DNA of 42,915 nucleotides from Lachnospiraceae bacterium. Its GTDB lineage: Bacteria; Bacillota; Clostridia; Lachnospirales; Lachnospiraceae. Positions 8,415 to 16,681 of this stretch are shown one piece after another; the first letter of the stretch is position 1; each line of letters starts with the position of its first letter. Both the position numbers and the translations under genes were made by a program. Under the pieces are notes generated by a model that worked only from the letters and a program-made list of their open reading frames with translations, was not told where the DNA came from and ran no database searches. The DNA lies in NCBI GenBank assembly GCA_030526405.1, contig JAUNCZ010000027.1, positions 1 through 42,915 on the forward strand. Direction: 5' to 3'.

Positions 8415-9815
8415 CTAAAACCTGAAATACAGGAAGGGATTATAGCTCTGAAACACCAGATAGGCGATACTGCTGCCCAACAGAAGGAGATTGAAGAAGG
8501 TTGCCAGAGCAGGGATCTTCCGGATCAGCTTCTGCTTCACCTGCAGAAGCACAGGTGTGCTTGCCACCCCTCCAATCACCAGCAGAATCCAGTTATTGGA
8601 AAGAAGATATCCGAATCTGGCATTTGCAAGAGGAATTCCCCCTGCCAGGAACATCTGTTTCAGATAGATCCCCAGCGCCCCGAAATCAGTAAAGGCAAAG
8701 ATCACAAAGCTCACCACAACAATCAGAATGGTATAGATATGGCCTGCTGTTGTATGCTGCCGGAGCCATTTTCCCAGAATAAACTTCTCCAGGATCAGCC
8801 AGACTGCAAAATACAGACCCCAACAGAGAAAATTCCAGCTGGCACCGTGCCACAGACCGGTGAAGAGCCACACCGCCAGAATATTTCTGATGTTTTTCAG
8901 AGGCGAAACCCTGTTTCCTCCCAGCGGAATGTACAGATACTCCCTGAACCAGCCGGACAGGGACATATGCCATCTTCTCCAGAATTCAGAAACACTGGTG
9001 GAGATCAGCGGATGCTGGAAGTTCTCCGGAAATGTGAAACCGAACATTTTACCAAGACCGATGGCCATATCAGAATAGCCACTGAAATCAAAATAGATCT
9101 GCAGGGTGAAGCACACCGCTCCCAGCCACACCAGCAGAACACTTCTGCTCTGATCCGGGCATCCGGAAATCTCAGTGAACACTGCCCCAAAGCTGTTGGC
9201 AAGAAGGACCTTTTTCCCAAGACCGGTGATAAACCTGTCCGCGCCCTTTCCTGCCATGGCCAGGGTTACCTTTCTGTCCCCCAGCTCCTTTTCAATATCC
9301 GTGTAGCGAACAATGGGTCCTGCGATCAGCTGGGGAAACATAGTCACATACAGGGCAAAGGAGATAAAATTCCTCTGGGCCTGTACCTTTCCCCTGTATA
9401 CATCGATCACATAGGACAGAACCTGAAAGGTATAGAAGGAAATTCCAATGGGAAGACTCAGCTTCCAGGGAGAAAAATCTGTCCCCGCCAGGGAATTGAT
9501 GGTGGCGATCACCAGATTTACATATTTGAAGAAGAACAGAATCAGCAGATTCCATGCCACCGCTCCTGTAAAATACAGCCGCAGCTCCCTGGCAGGAGTC
9601 CCGGTATCCCTTGCCTCCTCCAGAAATCTTCCGCAAAAATAGTTGCCGCAGATCGACAGCAACATCAGCACCACATAGGTGGGCTCGCCCCAGGCATAAA
9701 AAAACAGACTGCCCAATAAAAGCACCGGATTTTTTGCTGACTTCGGTGCAAGATAATACAACACTGTTATAACCGGAAGAAAATAAAATAAAAAAGTAAT
9801 ACTGCTAAAAACCAT
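8415..9815 (-). CDS. MBOAT-family membrane O-acyltransferase (AlgI/DltB-like)
   Basis: This 466-residue, multi-pass membrane protein moves acyl (probably acetyl) groups across the membrane for transfer to an extracellular polymer. MBOAT hallmarks are FWRRWHMSLSGWFREYLYIP and GLWHGASWNF, which holds the invariant His. PLGGNRV follows the first motif, as in AlgI. Length matches AlgI-type proteins (about 460-520). It sits between the DUF4358 gene (9 bases apart) and the DHHW gene. Dlt genes are absent, so cell-wall glycan or exopolysaccharide O-acetylation is more likely than D-alanylation. Confidence 0.93.
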   Translation of the reverse strand: MVFSSITFLFYFLPVITVLYYLAPKSAKNPVLLLGSLFFYAWGEPTYVVLMLLSICGNYFCGRFLEEARDTGTPARELRLYFTGAVAWNLLILFFFKYVNLVIATINSLAGTDFSPWKLSLPIGISFYTFQVLSYVIDVYRGKVQAQRNFISFALYVTMFPQLIAGPIVRYTDIEKELGDRKVTLAMAGKGADRFITGLGKKVLLANSFGAVFTEISGCPDQSRSVLLVWLGAVCFTLQIYFDFSGYSDMAIGLGKMFGFTFPENFQHPLISTSVSEFWRRWHMSLSGWFREYLYIPLGGNRVSPLKNIRNILAVWLFTGLWHGASWNFLCWGLYFAVWLILEKFILGKWLRQHTTAGHIYTILIVVVSFVIFAFTDFGALGIYLKQMFLAGGIPLANARFGYLLSNNWILLVIGGVASTPVLLQVKQKLIRKIPALATFFNLLLLGSSIAYLVFQSYNPFLYFRF

Positions 9816-9824
9816 ATATTCTAC

Positions 9825-10313
9825 CTATTTCCTCACTGAAGTAACAAAGAGGTCCTCCACCTCTTCTGAAGAGCGGGACACCACATACAGGCACCAGGGC
9901 CCCTGAATATCCACCACTGCCTTATTGATAATGGCCATCTGCTCCACTCCATAGGATTCAAATTTACCGATCTGCTCCTCAATCCTCCGTTCCATGGCTG
10001 CTCTGACCTGCTCCGTCTGAGACTCATCCCTGCACCGAATCAGCAGCAGCTCTGCCGCATCCATGTTGGAAACCGGCACATAGAGCACCGCCTGTCGGTA
10101 GTCATTTGCCGCAAGTCCGTACAGACTTTTCAGTTTCATGGCACCCTCGGCCTGGATGGATCCGCCGTCGGACATCAGCTGAAGCATCTCCTGAGACAGA
10201 GCCTGAAGATCCAGATCCTCCCTGGTTCCCCTTCCCTTGCTCAAAGCAAGAAACAGGAACAGGCAGAGAAACATGCCGGCCAGAGTAATCCTTAGCTTTT
10301 TCACCGCATTCAT
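9825..10313 (-). CDS. DUF4358-like exported protein
   Basis: This 162-residue protein has an N-terminal signal or anchor (residues 9-25) and an extracytoplasmic domain of mixed alpha/beta composition ending EVEDLFVTSVRK. It resembles the DUF4358 family, which is repeatedly found beside MBOAT/DHHW acetylation genes in Clostridia. The biochemical role is unknown. The start has TGGAGAG about nine bases upstream. It lies 22 bases after the VanZ-like gene and 9 bases before the MBOAT gene, so it is probably a partner in surface acetylation. Confidence 0.75.
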   Translation of the reverse strand: MNAVKKLRITLAGMFLCLFLFLALSKGRGTREDLDLQALSQEMLQLMSDGGSIQAEGAMKLKSLYGLAANDYRQAVLYVPVSNMDAAELLLIRCRDESQTEQVRAAMERRIEEQIGKFESYGVEQMAIINKAVVDIQGPWCLYVVSRSSEEVEDLFVTSVRK

Positions 10314-10335
10314 ACACTACACTCTCCACTTTCTA

Positions 10336-10845
10336 TCACAACTGTTTTGTTCCTGCATCTCTTCTGATTTTTCCCCTGCTGCAGCGCTGACGAAGCAGGG
10401 TATACAAAAGAAGCAGGCACACCATCACCAGGGCCCCGGAACCATCGATACACACATCCAGAAAACGGCAGGCCCTTCCCGGCACAAAATACTGATGGAT
10501 TTCATCCGTAACTGCATACAGTACAGAAATACACCAGGAGACCATCAGGCGATGCTGCAGGTTTCTCCCACCTCCCAGGGCACCAAACACCAACAGACAC
10601 AGAATGGCATATTCTGTGGCATGGGCACACTTCCGAACGGGAAAATCGATGCGTTTGGCATAGTTCAACTGTTCCTTCTCTGTCTGTTTCTCAAAATCCT
10701 TTACCAGGACCTTACCCACTTTAATTCCCACCGCATAGGAATCCTTCTCCGATGCAGTATCATTCTTATTTGAATAAGAGAAAATAACAGCCATCCAGAT
10801 AATGGTACAGACCAGAAATATCCTCTTTAAGCCTCTTTGTTTCAT
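10336..10845 (-). CDS. VanZ-like membrane protein
   Basis: This 169-residue protein has about four membrane segments and the VanZ-family pattern: a first helix, then RKCAHATEYAILCLLVFGAL, and later DEIHQYFVPGRACRFLDVCID. The conserved HATEY, DEIHQ and D residues are all present. VanZ gives low-level teicoplanin resistance in some elements, but most homologues have unknown envelope functions. It starts six bases after nagA and is followed by the acetylation genes, so an envelope role is likely. Confidence 0.88.
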   Translation of the reverse strand: MKQRGLKRIFLVCTIIWMAVIFSYSNKNDTASEKDSYAVGIKVGKVLVKDFEKQTEKEQLNYAKRIDFPVRKCAHATEYAILCLLVFGALGGGRNLQHRLMVSWCISVLYAVTDEIHQYFVPGRACRFLDVCIDGSGALVMVCLLLLYTLLRQRCSRGKIRRDAGTKQL

Positions 10846-10851
10846 ATACTA

Positions 10852-12126
10852 CTAAACCTTTCCCTTGTTATAGATAACATCAATCAGATTCAGCTCCTCA
10901 TCCATCAGCAGCACATCCGCCTCTCTTCCGGGAAGCAGGCTTCCCACGCGGTGATCCACACCTATGGCTCTGGCCGGATTCCAGGTTGCAGCCCGAACAG
11001 CATCCACCAGGGGAATCCCCATGGTTCTGACTGCCTGCTTCATGCAGTCATAGAGATTTGTCACGGAGCCAGCCAGCACCTCCGGCTGCTCCGCCAGAAC
11101 TGCCCTGTTTCCACAGAGCTCCACCGGCTGTCCTCCCAGCTCATAGATGCCATCCTCCAAACCACAGGCCCGCATACTGTCGGAGATCAGTATCATTTTT
11201 TCTGCTCCAAACAGCTTCCAGGCCAGACGCACCATGGCGGGATGGATATGCACCCCATCTCCAATCAGTTCTCCGTAGGCTCCTGCCTCCACCGCCGCAG
11301 CAATTGGCCCCGGAATACGGTGATGCAGTCCCGGCATGGCATTGAACAGATGAGTCAGATGGTCTGCACCCCCTTCAAATGCTTCCTTTGCAATATCATA
11401 GCTGCAGTCTGTATGTCCCAGTGAGATATGTACCCGGGATGCGTATTCCCTGATGAAATCCATATTTGTTCCCTGCTCAGGGGCAAGGGTAAGAAGGCAG
11501 ATCCATCCACCGGCTTCCCTCTGGAGTTCCTCAAACCATTCCCCCTCCGCGGAACATACAAAGTCAGGATTCTGAGCCCCCACTCTGTTCCCACTGATAA
11601 ATGGTCCCTCCAGATGGATACCAAGAAGCTTTGCCCTTGCTTCTGAATCCGGCTTATCCCCCCATTTTCTACTCTGGGCACCTGAAGCAGCGGACAACTG
11701 CTGCGCATTATACTCCCTTGCCGCCCTCATAACCGTCAGGAGTTTCTCTTTTGGAAGGGTCATGGTGGTAAGACACATGGATGTGATCCCGTGGGCCGCC
11801 TCATAGGCAGCAATCCGCTCAATGGCCTCTGCTGTTCCGTCGCAGACATCACAGCCCGCCGCCCCATGGATATGGATATCCACAAGCCCCGGGATGGCAT
11901 ACAGCCCCTGTGCATCCAGCACCCTGGCCTGGCTGAAATCCCCATCCGTCTTCTCAGAAATCCTTCCCTTCCTGATATACAGATCACGTCTGGTAAACCT
12001 GTCTCCATCGAATACCCTGGCCCCGGTAATCACCAGGGATTCCGGTGCAGAATCCTGCCCTGCCAGTTTCCGGGATTCCGTTCTTTTCTCCCGCCTTGTC
12101 CTGACTTCTGTCTGTTCAGAAATCAT
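10852..12126 (-). CDS. nagA: N-acetylglucosamine-6-phosphate deacetylase
   Basis: NagA converts GlcNAc-6-phosphate to glucosamine-6-phosphate and acetate in the cytoplasm. This 424-residue amidohydrolase shows DIHIHGAAG (metal HxH), GIHLEGPFI (metal Glu), SLGHTD, THLFNAM (metal His) and ISDSMRACGLEDG (catalytic Asp). It has about 30 extra polar residues at its N-terminus before LVITGARVFDG. The upstream start is kept because GAGGTGAT precedes it and it overlaps the phosphatase gene by 11 bases, a sign of translational coupling. nagB is not nearby. The acetate released and the acetylation genes downstream may be linked by regulation only. Confidence 0.95.
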   Translation of the reverse strand: MISEQTEVRTRREKRTESRKLAGQDSAPESLVITGARVFDGDRFTRRDLYIRKGRISEKTDGDFSQARVLDAQGLYAIPGLVDIHIHGAAGCDVCDGTAEAIERIAAYEAAHGITSMCLTTMTLPKEKLLTVMRAAREYNAQQLSAASGAQSRKWGDKPDSEARAKLLGIHLEGPFISGNRVGAQNPDFVCSAEGEWFEELQREAGGWICLLTLAPEQGTNMDFIREYASRVHISLGHTDCSYDIAKEAFEGGADHLTHLFNAMPGLHHRIPGPIAAAVEAGAYGELIGDGVHIHPAMVRLAWKLFGAEKMILISDSMRACGLEDGIYELGGQPVELCGNRAVLAEQPEVLAGSVTNLYDCMKQAVRTMGIPLVDAVRAATWNPARAIGVDHRVGSLLPGREADVLLMDEELNLIDVIYNKGKV

Positions 12127-12655
12127 ATCGGATCACCTCACAGTTTTTCACACCCCAGGCAGCATACTCTTCGTTGGTCATATCCGTAAAGTACGACTGC
12201 ACCACTCTGGCAATTCCATTGTGAGCCACCAGAATACAGGTTTTTTTCTCCGACTCTGCCCTGATATCATCCAGCAGGTTATAGATTCGCTGGGCAAGAC
12301 GAAGGGTGGATTCTCCTCCCTCATGGCTGCAGGCAAAACACTCCTTTGCCTTTTTGAATTCCAGACCATCCCTTGGAGTGGACTCCCATTTACCAAAATT
12401 CTGCTCAATGAGTCTTGGTTCCACCCGGCAGGGAATACCTGTCATCTCCGAGATCAGCCTGGCAGTATCCGCAGCCCTGCTGAGGGGTGAACACAGGATT
12501 TCATCTGCCTGGATCCCCTCCTCCAGTATTCTGCGGCCTGTTTCTCTGGCCTGCTCTCTTCCGTATTCTGTCAGCGGGCTGTCTGTGGCACCGCAGATTT
12601 TATTCTCAACATTCCATACCGTCTGTCCGTGACGTACAAAATAAAAATGTCCCAT
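12116..12655 (-). CDS. Histidine phosphatase family protein (phosphoglycerate mutase-like)
   Basis: This 179-residue protein has the RHGQT phosphohistidine motif at residues 8-12, followed by the second arginine, the acid/base Glu in LIEQNFGKWE, and the second catalytic His in LVAHNG. It is short, as is typical of broad phosphatases (alpha-ribazole phosphatase or PhoE type) rather than true glycolytic mutases. The substrate is not identifiable. The start has GGGAGG at ideal distance. It is the first gene of a seven-gene minus-strand run that ends at 6260. Confidence 0.9.
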   Translation of the reverse strand: MGHFYFVRHGQTVWNVENKICGATDSPLTEYGREQARETGRRILEEGIQADEILCSPLSRAADTARLISEMTGIPCRVEPRLIEQNFGKWESTPRDGLEFKKAKECFACSHEGGESTLRLAQRIYNLLDDIRAESEKKTCILVAHNGIARVVQSYFTDMTNEEYAAWGVKNCEVIRYDF

Positions 12656-12785
12656 ATCAGTATCCTCCCTGGTTCTTTTAAATTTTTATTTTAACACTTC
12701 ATACAAAGGAATCAAAGAACAAAGTGCGTTTTCAATGCACTATCGCAACCAGATTTTACATAAAACCCTGGATCCTTCGCAGCAA

Positions 12786-12824
12786 AAAATCCGGTTATCT
12801 GAATTTCTCCAGACAACCGGATTT
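12786..12824 (-). terminator. Intrinsic terminator of the small anchored-protein gene
   Basis: AATCCGGTTATCTG and CAGACAACCGGATT pair over about 14 bases with one G-T pair. On the minus strand the stem is followed by a T-rich tail (ATTTTTTGC). It lies about 65 bases after the stop of the gene at 12888-13388. Confidence 0.85.
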
Positions 12825-12887
12825 CTCCGCCTGTGTTATTGATCTGTGAATCATCTTTTTCTCTCAGAATCATCCTTACTCTGTGAA

Positions 12888-13388
12888 TCATCTTTCAAGC
12901 ACAACTGAAATATCCTGCCCCGTCATGCTCAGAGACAGAACACCCTGCTCATAGGTGCCCGTCATGGACAGATTTCCGGAATAAAGCTCCACATAGCTTC
13001 CGTCCCGGTACCATTCGCCCTGGTAGCTATCTCCATCCAGAGACGCTGTGAAGGTTCCATCTCCGTACACATCAATGGCAATCTGATAACCTGCCATCTG
13101 CAGCATCAGCTTATTCATCTTCATCCCATTGTATACAGCAGAAACTGCCGAATAGCTTCCAGCCATAGAATCCTGCTCTCCCTCTGCCCCTGCAGAAACA
13201 GCTCCCTCTTCACTGTCCTCCGGTTCCCCCACCGCAGTTCCTGCCGTAATTCCCTGTGGAAGGGACAGCTTCGGCAGCTTCAGTTCAAAATCCCCCTTTG
13301 TCAGAAGGACGATCAGCAAAAATGCTCCCACCGTCAGGATGAGCACCAGCATAATTCCCAGTGGAAATCCACTTTTCTTGTTCTTCAT
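12888..13388 (-). CDS. Hypothetical single-pass anchored protein
   Basis: This 166-residue protein starts with a basic stretch, one hydrophobic segment (about residues 9-30), then an acidic low-complexity linker (about residues 55-77, rich in E, G, A and S) and a C-terminal beta-rich domain of about 80 residues (for example ASLDGDSYQGEWYRDGSYVE). The shape is that of an exported, membrane-tethered lipocalin-like or DUF4923-type small beta domain, but no family was recognised with certainty. It is a single-gene unit with its own extended -10 promoter and terminator. The start has AAAAGGGA before it. Confidence 0.7.
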   Translation of the reverse strand: MKNKKSGFPLGIMLVLILTVGAFLLIVLLTKGDFELKLPKLSLPQGITAGTAVGEPEDSEEGAVSAGAEGEQDSMAGSYSAVSAVYNGMKMNKLMLQMAGYQIAIDVYGDGTFTASLDGDSYQGEWYRDGSYVELYSGNLSMTGTYEQGVLSLSMTGQDISVVLER

Positions 13389-13510
13389 ACAGTATTTCCC
13401 TTTTCAAAACATCGATAGTTCAAGTGTGCCTGGGCGTACCTGGGCGGGACGCCGAAGACTCAACTTTCAGAAGCGGATTGTCACCCTTTTCTGAAAGATG
13501 TAACGATGTT

Positions 13511-13519
13511 ATTATAGCA
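13511..13519 (-). promoter_or_regulatory. Extended -10 promoter for the 13388 gene
   Basis: On the minus strand the sequence reads TGCTATAAT, an extended -10 element with a perfect TATAAT. The -35 region is weak (TTTTTA-like), which fits extended -10 use. The predicted leader of about 115 bases contains CTTTCAG/CTGAAAG arms that could form a hairpin. The promoter lies directly after pabC. Confidence 0.6.
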
Positions 13520-13531
13520 CCGCCAGAAAGA

Positions 13532-14263
13532 TTAAAAAGTGAAATCTTTATGAAATCCTGCAAGAAGAGCCTCCGCTGTGGCAGATTTGCGAAACTCCCT
13601 GTTCCCCAGTCTTCGCACCGGCATCACTCCCATCAGGGAATTGGTAACAAAGCACTCCTCCATCTCTTCCACATCCTCCGGATACAGAATCCTTTCCTGG
13701 CAGTCGCTGTTCTCAAGAATATATCTTCTCATGACTCCAGGCAAAAGACCGCAGGAAACTGCCGGTGTAAGGATGGTTCCATCCTTCACAAAGAAAATGT
13801 TGGTGGTGCTTCCCTCGCAGATTTCCCCTCTGGAATTCAGGAATACCACCTCGTCAATGGCTTTTTCTCTGGTTCCTCTCTTGGCCAGAATATTATCCCC
13901 GTAGTTCAGGGTCTTATGATAGGTAAAAACAGAGGTTTCATTCCGCAGCACAGGGCTGTAATCCAGAGAAAAGCCCCGATCCAGCACCTCCTTTGTATAG
14001 GGATGCTGTCTCCACAGAAACAGTCTGTTCTTTTCCGTCACCAGAAGCTTCAGGGCACCGGAGTGGAAACAGGCTTCCCCCTCCTGCTGCAGAAACTCCT
14101 CCACCTGCTGAACCGTCACCATCTGTTCAATGCCGAAGAAGGCCAGGGAAGCGTTCAGCCGCTCCAGATGCCAGTCCAGCAGTACCGGTTTTCCATGTTT
14201 CATCAGAATAGTCTCAAACATTCCAAGACCAAACTGAACACCATCATCTAACTGTATATTCAT
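13532..14263 (-). CDS. pabC: Aminodeoxychorismate lyase (class IV PLP aminotransferase fold)
   Basis: PabC cleaves 4-amino-4-deoxychorismate to p-aminobenzoate and pyruvate. The 243-residue protein starts MNIQLDDGVQFGLGMFET. It has the PLP lysine in HKTLNYGDN, the phosphate-site segment EICEGSTTNIFFVKDG and LLPGVMR. The ATG at 14263 was chosen because GGAG precedes it and the family start matches; an upstream open extension only overlaps the end of pabB. Branched-chain or D-amino-acid aminotransferases share this fold, but the position directly after pabA and pabB makes PabC the best call. Confidence 0.88.
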   Translation of the reverse strand: MNIQLDDGVQFGLGMFETILMKHGKPVLLDWHLERLNASLAFFGIEQMVTVQQVEEFLQQEGEACFHSGALKLLVTEKNRLFLWRQHPYTKEVLDRGFSLDYSPVLRNETSVFTYHKTLNYGDNILAKRGTREKAIDEVVFLNSRGEICEGSTTNIFFVKDGTILTPAVSCGLLPGVMRRYILENSDCQERILYPEDVEEMEECFVTNSLMGVMPVRRLGNREFRKSATAEALLAGFHKDFTF

Positions 14264-14288
14264 GCTATTTCTCCAACTATCCTGCCTG

Positions 14289-15749
14289 TTACCCCAGAGT
14301 GAACTGGTAATGCTCTCCGTCTGTGGATTCCAGATCCAGGGCATTGAGAAGGGCCTTTGCCTTCTGCCAGGTCTCATCATACTCAAATTCCAGCTCGGAC
14401 TCACAGGTGATTCCCCCTCCGACTCCAAGATGATACACTCCATCCTTGCACACAGCAGTTCTGATCACAATATTCAGATCACAGTCTCCATTCAGGGAAA
14501 TATATCCAATGGAGCCGGTGTACAGATTTCTGCAGAGATGCTCCTCCTGGTCGATGAGCTCCATGGCCCGAAGCTTCGGGGCTCCCGTGATGGATCCTCC
14601 CGGAAATGCTGCCTGGATCAGATCCATGGCATTGCAGCCCGGCAGAATCTGTCCCTCCACATTAGCCACAAGATGGAATACAGTGGCATAGGTCTCCACC
14701 TTAAACAGCTCCGTCACCTGTACAGACCCAGGAGTGCAGACCCGGTTCAGATCATTTCTCTCCAGATCCACGATCATCAGCAGCTCACTCTGGTCCTTCT
14801 CAGAATCCGCCAGTTCCTGCTTCAGCATGGCATCCTCCTCCGGGGTGGCTCCTCTTTTTCTTGTACCTTTGATAGGACGGGTTTTGATCTTTCCATTCTT
14901 CATCCTCATAAAGCGCTCCGGAGAGGCGCAGACGATCTGAAACTCCCCATAATCCAGATATGCTCCAAAGGGAGAAGGATTATTCCTTCTGAGACGGGTA
15001 AACATCTCATAGGGCGGGCAGTCGCTGTGAATCTGCAGCTGCTGTGTCATGTTCACCACATAGATATCACCTTCCACAATGTAGCGGATCATGTGATCCA
15101 CCGCATCCATATACTGCTCCGGGGTAAAATTTGCCACGATCCGGCTGTTGTATTTTGTGGGATCCGGTTCCGGTCCTGCCGGGAAAACTCCACGTTTCAC
15201 CGCAATTCCAATGTTTTCGCCATTCAGATCTGCTGCAACACAGGAACTCTGGCTGTTATCAAATATCAGAGCTGCAATTTCCTCTGCACAGAGCTCCGGC
15301 CCCTGGGTATGTCCATTGGCGATAAGGTGCAGCTGATGCTGTACATGATCCTCCACCACAAAGACGTCATAAAAATACAACACTGCATCGGGAATATCCA
15401 GGGTTTTGGAATGGCAGCTTTCCACCCCCTCCTTCACCCGTCCAAAGTCATAGGAAAAATATCCCACCGCACCGGAGATAATAGGAAGACCGGTGGTATT
15501 CTCTTCCCTGTGATTGTTGAGATAATGCTTTACATATTCTGAAAAATCCCCCTCACGACGCTGTCCGTCCACGGTAAAATAATCTCCGTAGGAAAGGAGC
15601 TTCCGATAGGGTCTGCAGGCGATCACAGAATACTGTCCCAGCTCCCCTCTGGTGGAGGAATCCAGGAATACCGCCTCCTCCTTCTCCTTCAGACGATAAA
15701 AAATCAGATCAGAGGAGGGGTATTCCCTCCAGGTTTTGATACATTTCAT
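14289..15749 (-). CDS. pabB: Aminodeoxychorismate synthase component I
   Basis: This 486-residue chorismate-utilising enzyme makes 4-amino-4-deoxychorismate using ammonia from PabA. The PIKGTRKRG motif holds the lysine typical of PabB; anthranilate synthase has PIAGT, so this is the folate-branch enzyme. Other marks are DLERNDLNRV, FPGGSITGAPK and GGGITCESE near the C-terminus. It overlaps pabA by four bases (ATGA) and precedes pabC by 25 bases, giving a complete p-aminobenzoate unit. Confidence 0.93.
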   Translation of the reverse strand: MKCIKTWREYPSSDLIFYRLKEKEEAVFLDSSTRGELGQYSVIACRPYRKLLSYGDYFTVDGQRREGDFSEYVKHYLNNHREENTTGLPIISGAVGYFSYDFGRVKEGVESCHSKTLDIPDAVLYFYDVFVVEDHVQHQLHLIANGHTQGPELCAEEIAALIFDNSQSSCVAADLNGENIGIAVKRGVFPAGPEPDPTKYNSRIVANFTPEQYMDAVDHMIRYIVEGDIYVVNMTQQLQIHSDCPPYEMFTRLRRNNPSPFGAYLDYGEFQIVCASPERFMRMKNGKIKTRPIKGTRKRGATPEEDAMLKQELADSEKDQSELLMIVDLERNDLNRVCTPGSVQVTELFKVETYATVFHLVANVEGQILPGCNAMDLIQAAFPGGSITGAPKLRAMELIDQEEHLCRNLYTGSIGYISLNGDCDLNIVIRTAVCKDGVYHLGVGGGITCESELEFEYDETWQKAKALLNALDLESTDGEHYQFTLG

Positions 15750-16348
15750 GCAGACACCCTCCTCTCAGTATTTTTCCAGTCCTGACAGATTCTGTGGAAA
15801 TTCTGCAGCAGCTCATGGCCGTACTCTGTCAGCACCGCCTCCGGGTGGAACTGGATTCCGTACACCGGATACTGTGTGTGTTTCAGCCCCATGATCACTC
15901 CATCCTCTGTTCTGGCTGTAACCTGCAGCTCCTGAGGCAGATTCTCCTCCGATACCACCAGAGAGTGATAACGGGTTACCTTATACTGCTGGGGCAGATC
16001 CTGAAAAATCTCCTGCCCACTGTGGTTGATCTTACTGATTTTTCCATGCTCCGGACGTTTTCCGTGGCACACCTGGGCGCCATAGTGATATCCGATGAGC
16101 TGATGGCCCAGACATACTCCCAGAATAGGAACAGCGCCCTGATACAGCTCCAGGATCTTTCTGGAAACATCCGCATCCTGGGGTCTCTTTGGGCCCGGTG
16201 AGATAATGATCCCCTCCGGCTTCAGCGCCTCCAGTTCCTCAAAGGATACGGCATCCGCACGCCGCACCACCACGTCCTGCCCGTTTTCCTTCATATAGGC
16301 ATACAGATTAAAAACAAAGGAATCGTAATTGTCAATCATATAATACAT
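15746..16348 (-). CDS. pabA: Aminodeoxychorismate synthase glutamine amidotransferase component
   Basis: This 200-residue class I glutamine amidotransferase supplies ammonia to PabB. The nucleophile Cys is in GVCLGHQLIGYHYGA, and the His/Glu pair is in QFHPEAVLTEYG. The first glycine-rich loop reads SPGPKRP instead of the usual SPGPG-P. The same fold serves anthranilate synthase (TrpG), and many bacteria share one subunit; the tight link to pabB and pabC points to folate. The start MYYMIDNYDSF has GGGGGA about nine bases upstream. Confidence 0.92.
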   Translation of the reverse strand: MYYMIDNYDSFVFNLYAYMKENGQDVVVRRADAVSFEELEALKPEGIIISPGPKRPQDADVSRKILELYQGAVPILGVCLGHQLIGYHYGAQVCHGKRPEHGKISKINHSGQEIFQDLPQQYKVTRYHSLVVSEENLPQELQVTARTEDGVIMGLKHTQYPVYGIQFHPEAVLTEYGHELLQNFHRICQDWKNTERRVSA

Positions 16349-16404
16349 CGTCTAATCCCCCATGTAATCCACTCCTGATTCATGGAATTCATCCCGGAAC
16401 AACG

Positions 16405-16460
16405 CAAAAAGCCCCCTCAGGAGTAACAACAGTTTCAAATGTACAGTCGTTATCCTGAGA
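16405..16460 (-). promoter_or_regulatory. Terminator-like hairpin in the pabA leader
   Basis: On the minus strand CTCAGGATAACGAC and GTTGTTACTCCTGAG can pair with one bulge and a loop of about 15 bases. The stem is followed by GGGGCTTTTTGCG. It ends about 57 bases before the pabA start. It could be an attenuator, or the terminator of a short transcript. No THF, ZTP or T-box riboswitch signature was recognised around it. Confidence 0.5.
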
Positions 16461-16587
16461 GAGCTCAAGTCCGTAACCTGTATTAACTTTTACCAGTATA
16501 GCGGAAATCATGGAAGATTGCAAATATTCCGTTTCCTCTTATTGTAAAAACTGGTCCCATCCCCGCCACTGCAAAGGACACCTGTCA

Positions 16588-16626
16588 ATCAGAAAAAGGG
16601 GGCTGCCGCAAACAGCGGCACCCCCT
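16588..16626 (-). terminator. Intrinsic terminator after the BASS transporter
   Basis: GCGGCACCCCC pairs with GGGGGCTGCCGC with a one-base bulge and a short AAACA loop. On the minus strand the tail is CCCCCTTTTTCTG. It lies about 55 bases after the transporter stop and closes the panD-panC-transporter unit. Confidence 0.85.
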
Positions 16627-16681
16627 GAAGAACTTCATCATTCTGATAATGATATACTATATGATCTGTATCTGATTCATC

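Noticed and set aside
14289-16348. Anthranilate synthase (trpE/trpG) for the chorismate-using pair
   Set aside because: The PIKGT lysine and the adjacent class IV lyase gene point to p-aminobenzoate synthesis; no other trp genes are present.
16349-16480. pabA leader considered as THF, ZTP or T-box riboswitch
   Set aside because: None of the conserved core sequences of these classes could be recognised; only a terminator-like hairpin is supported.
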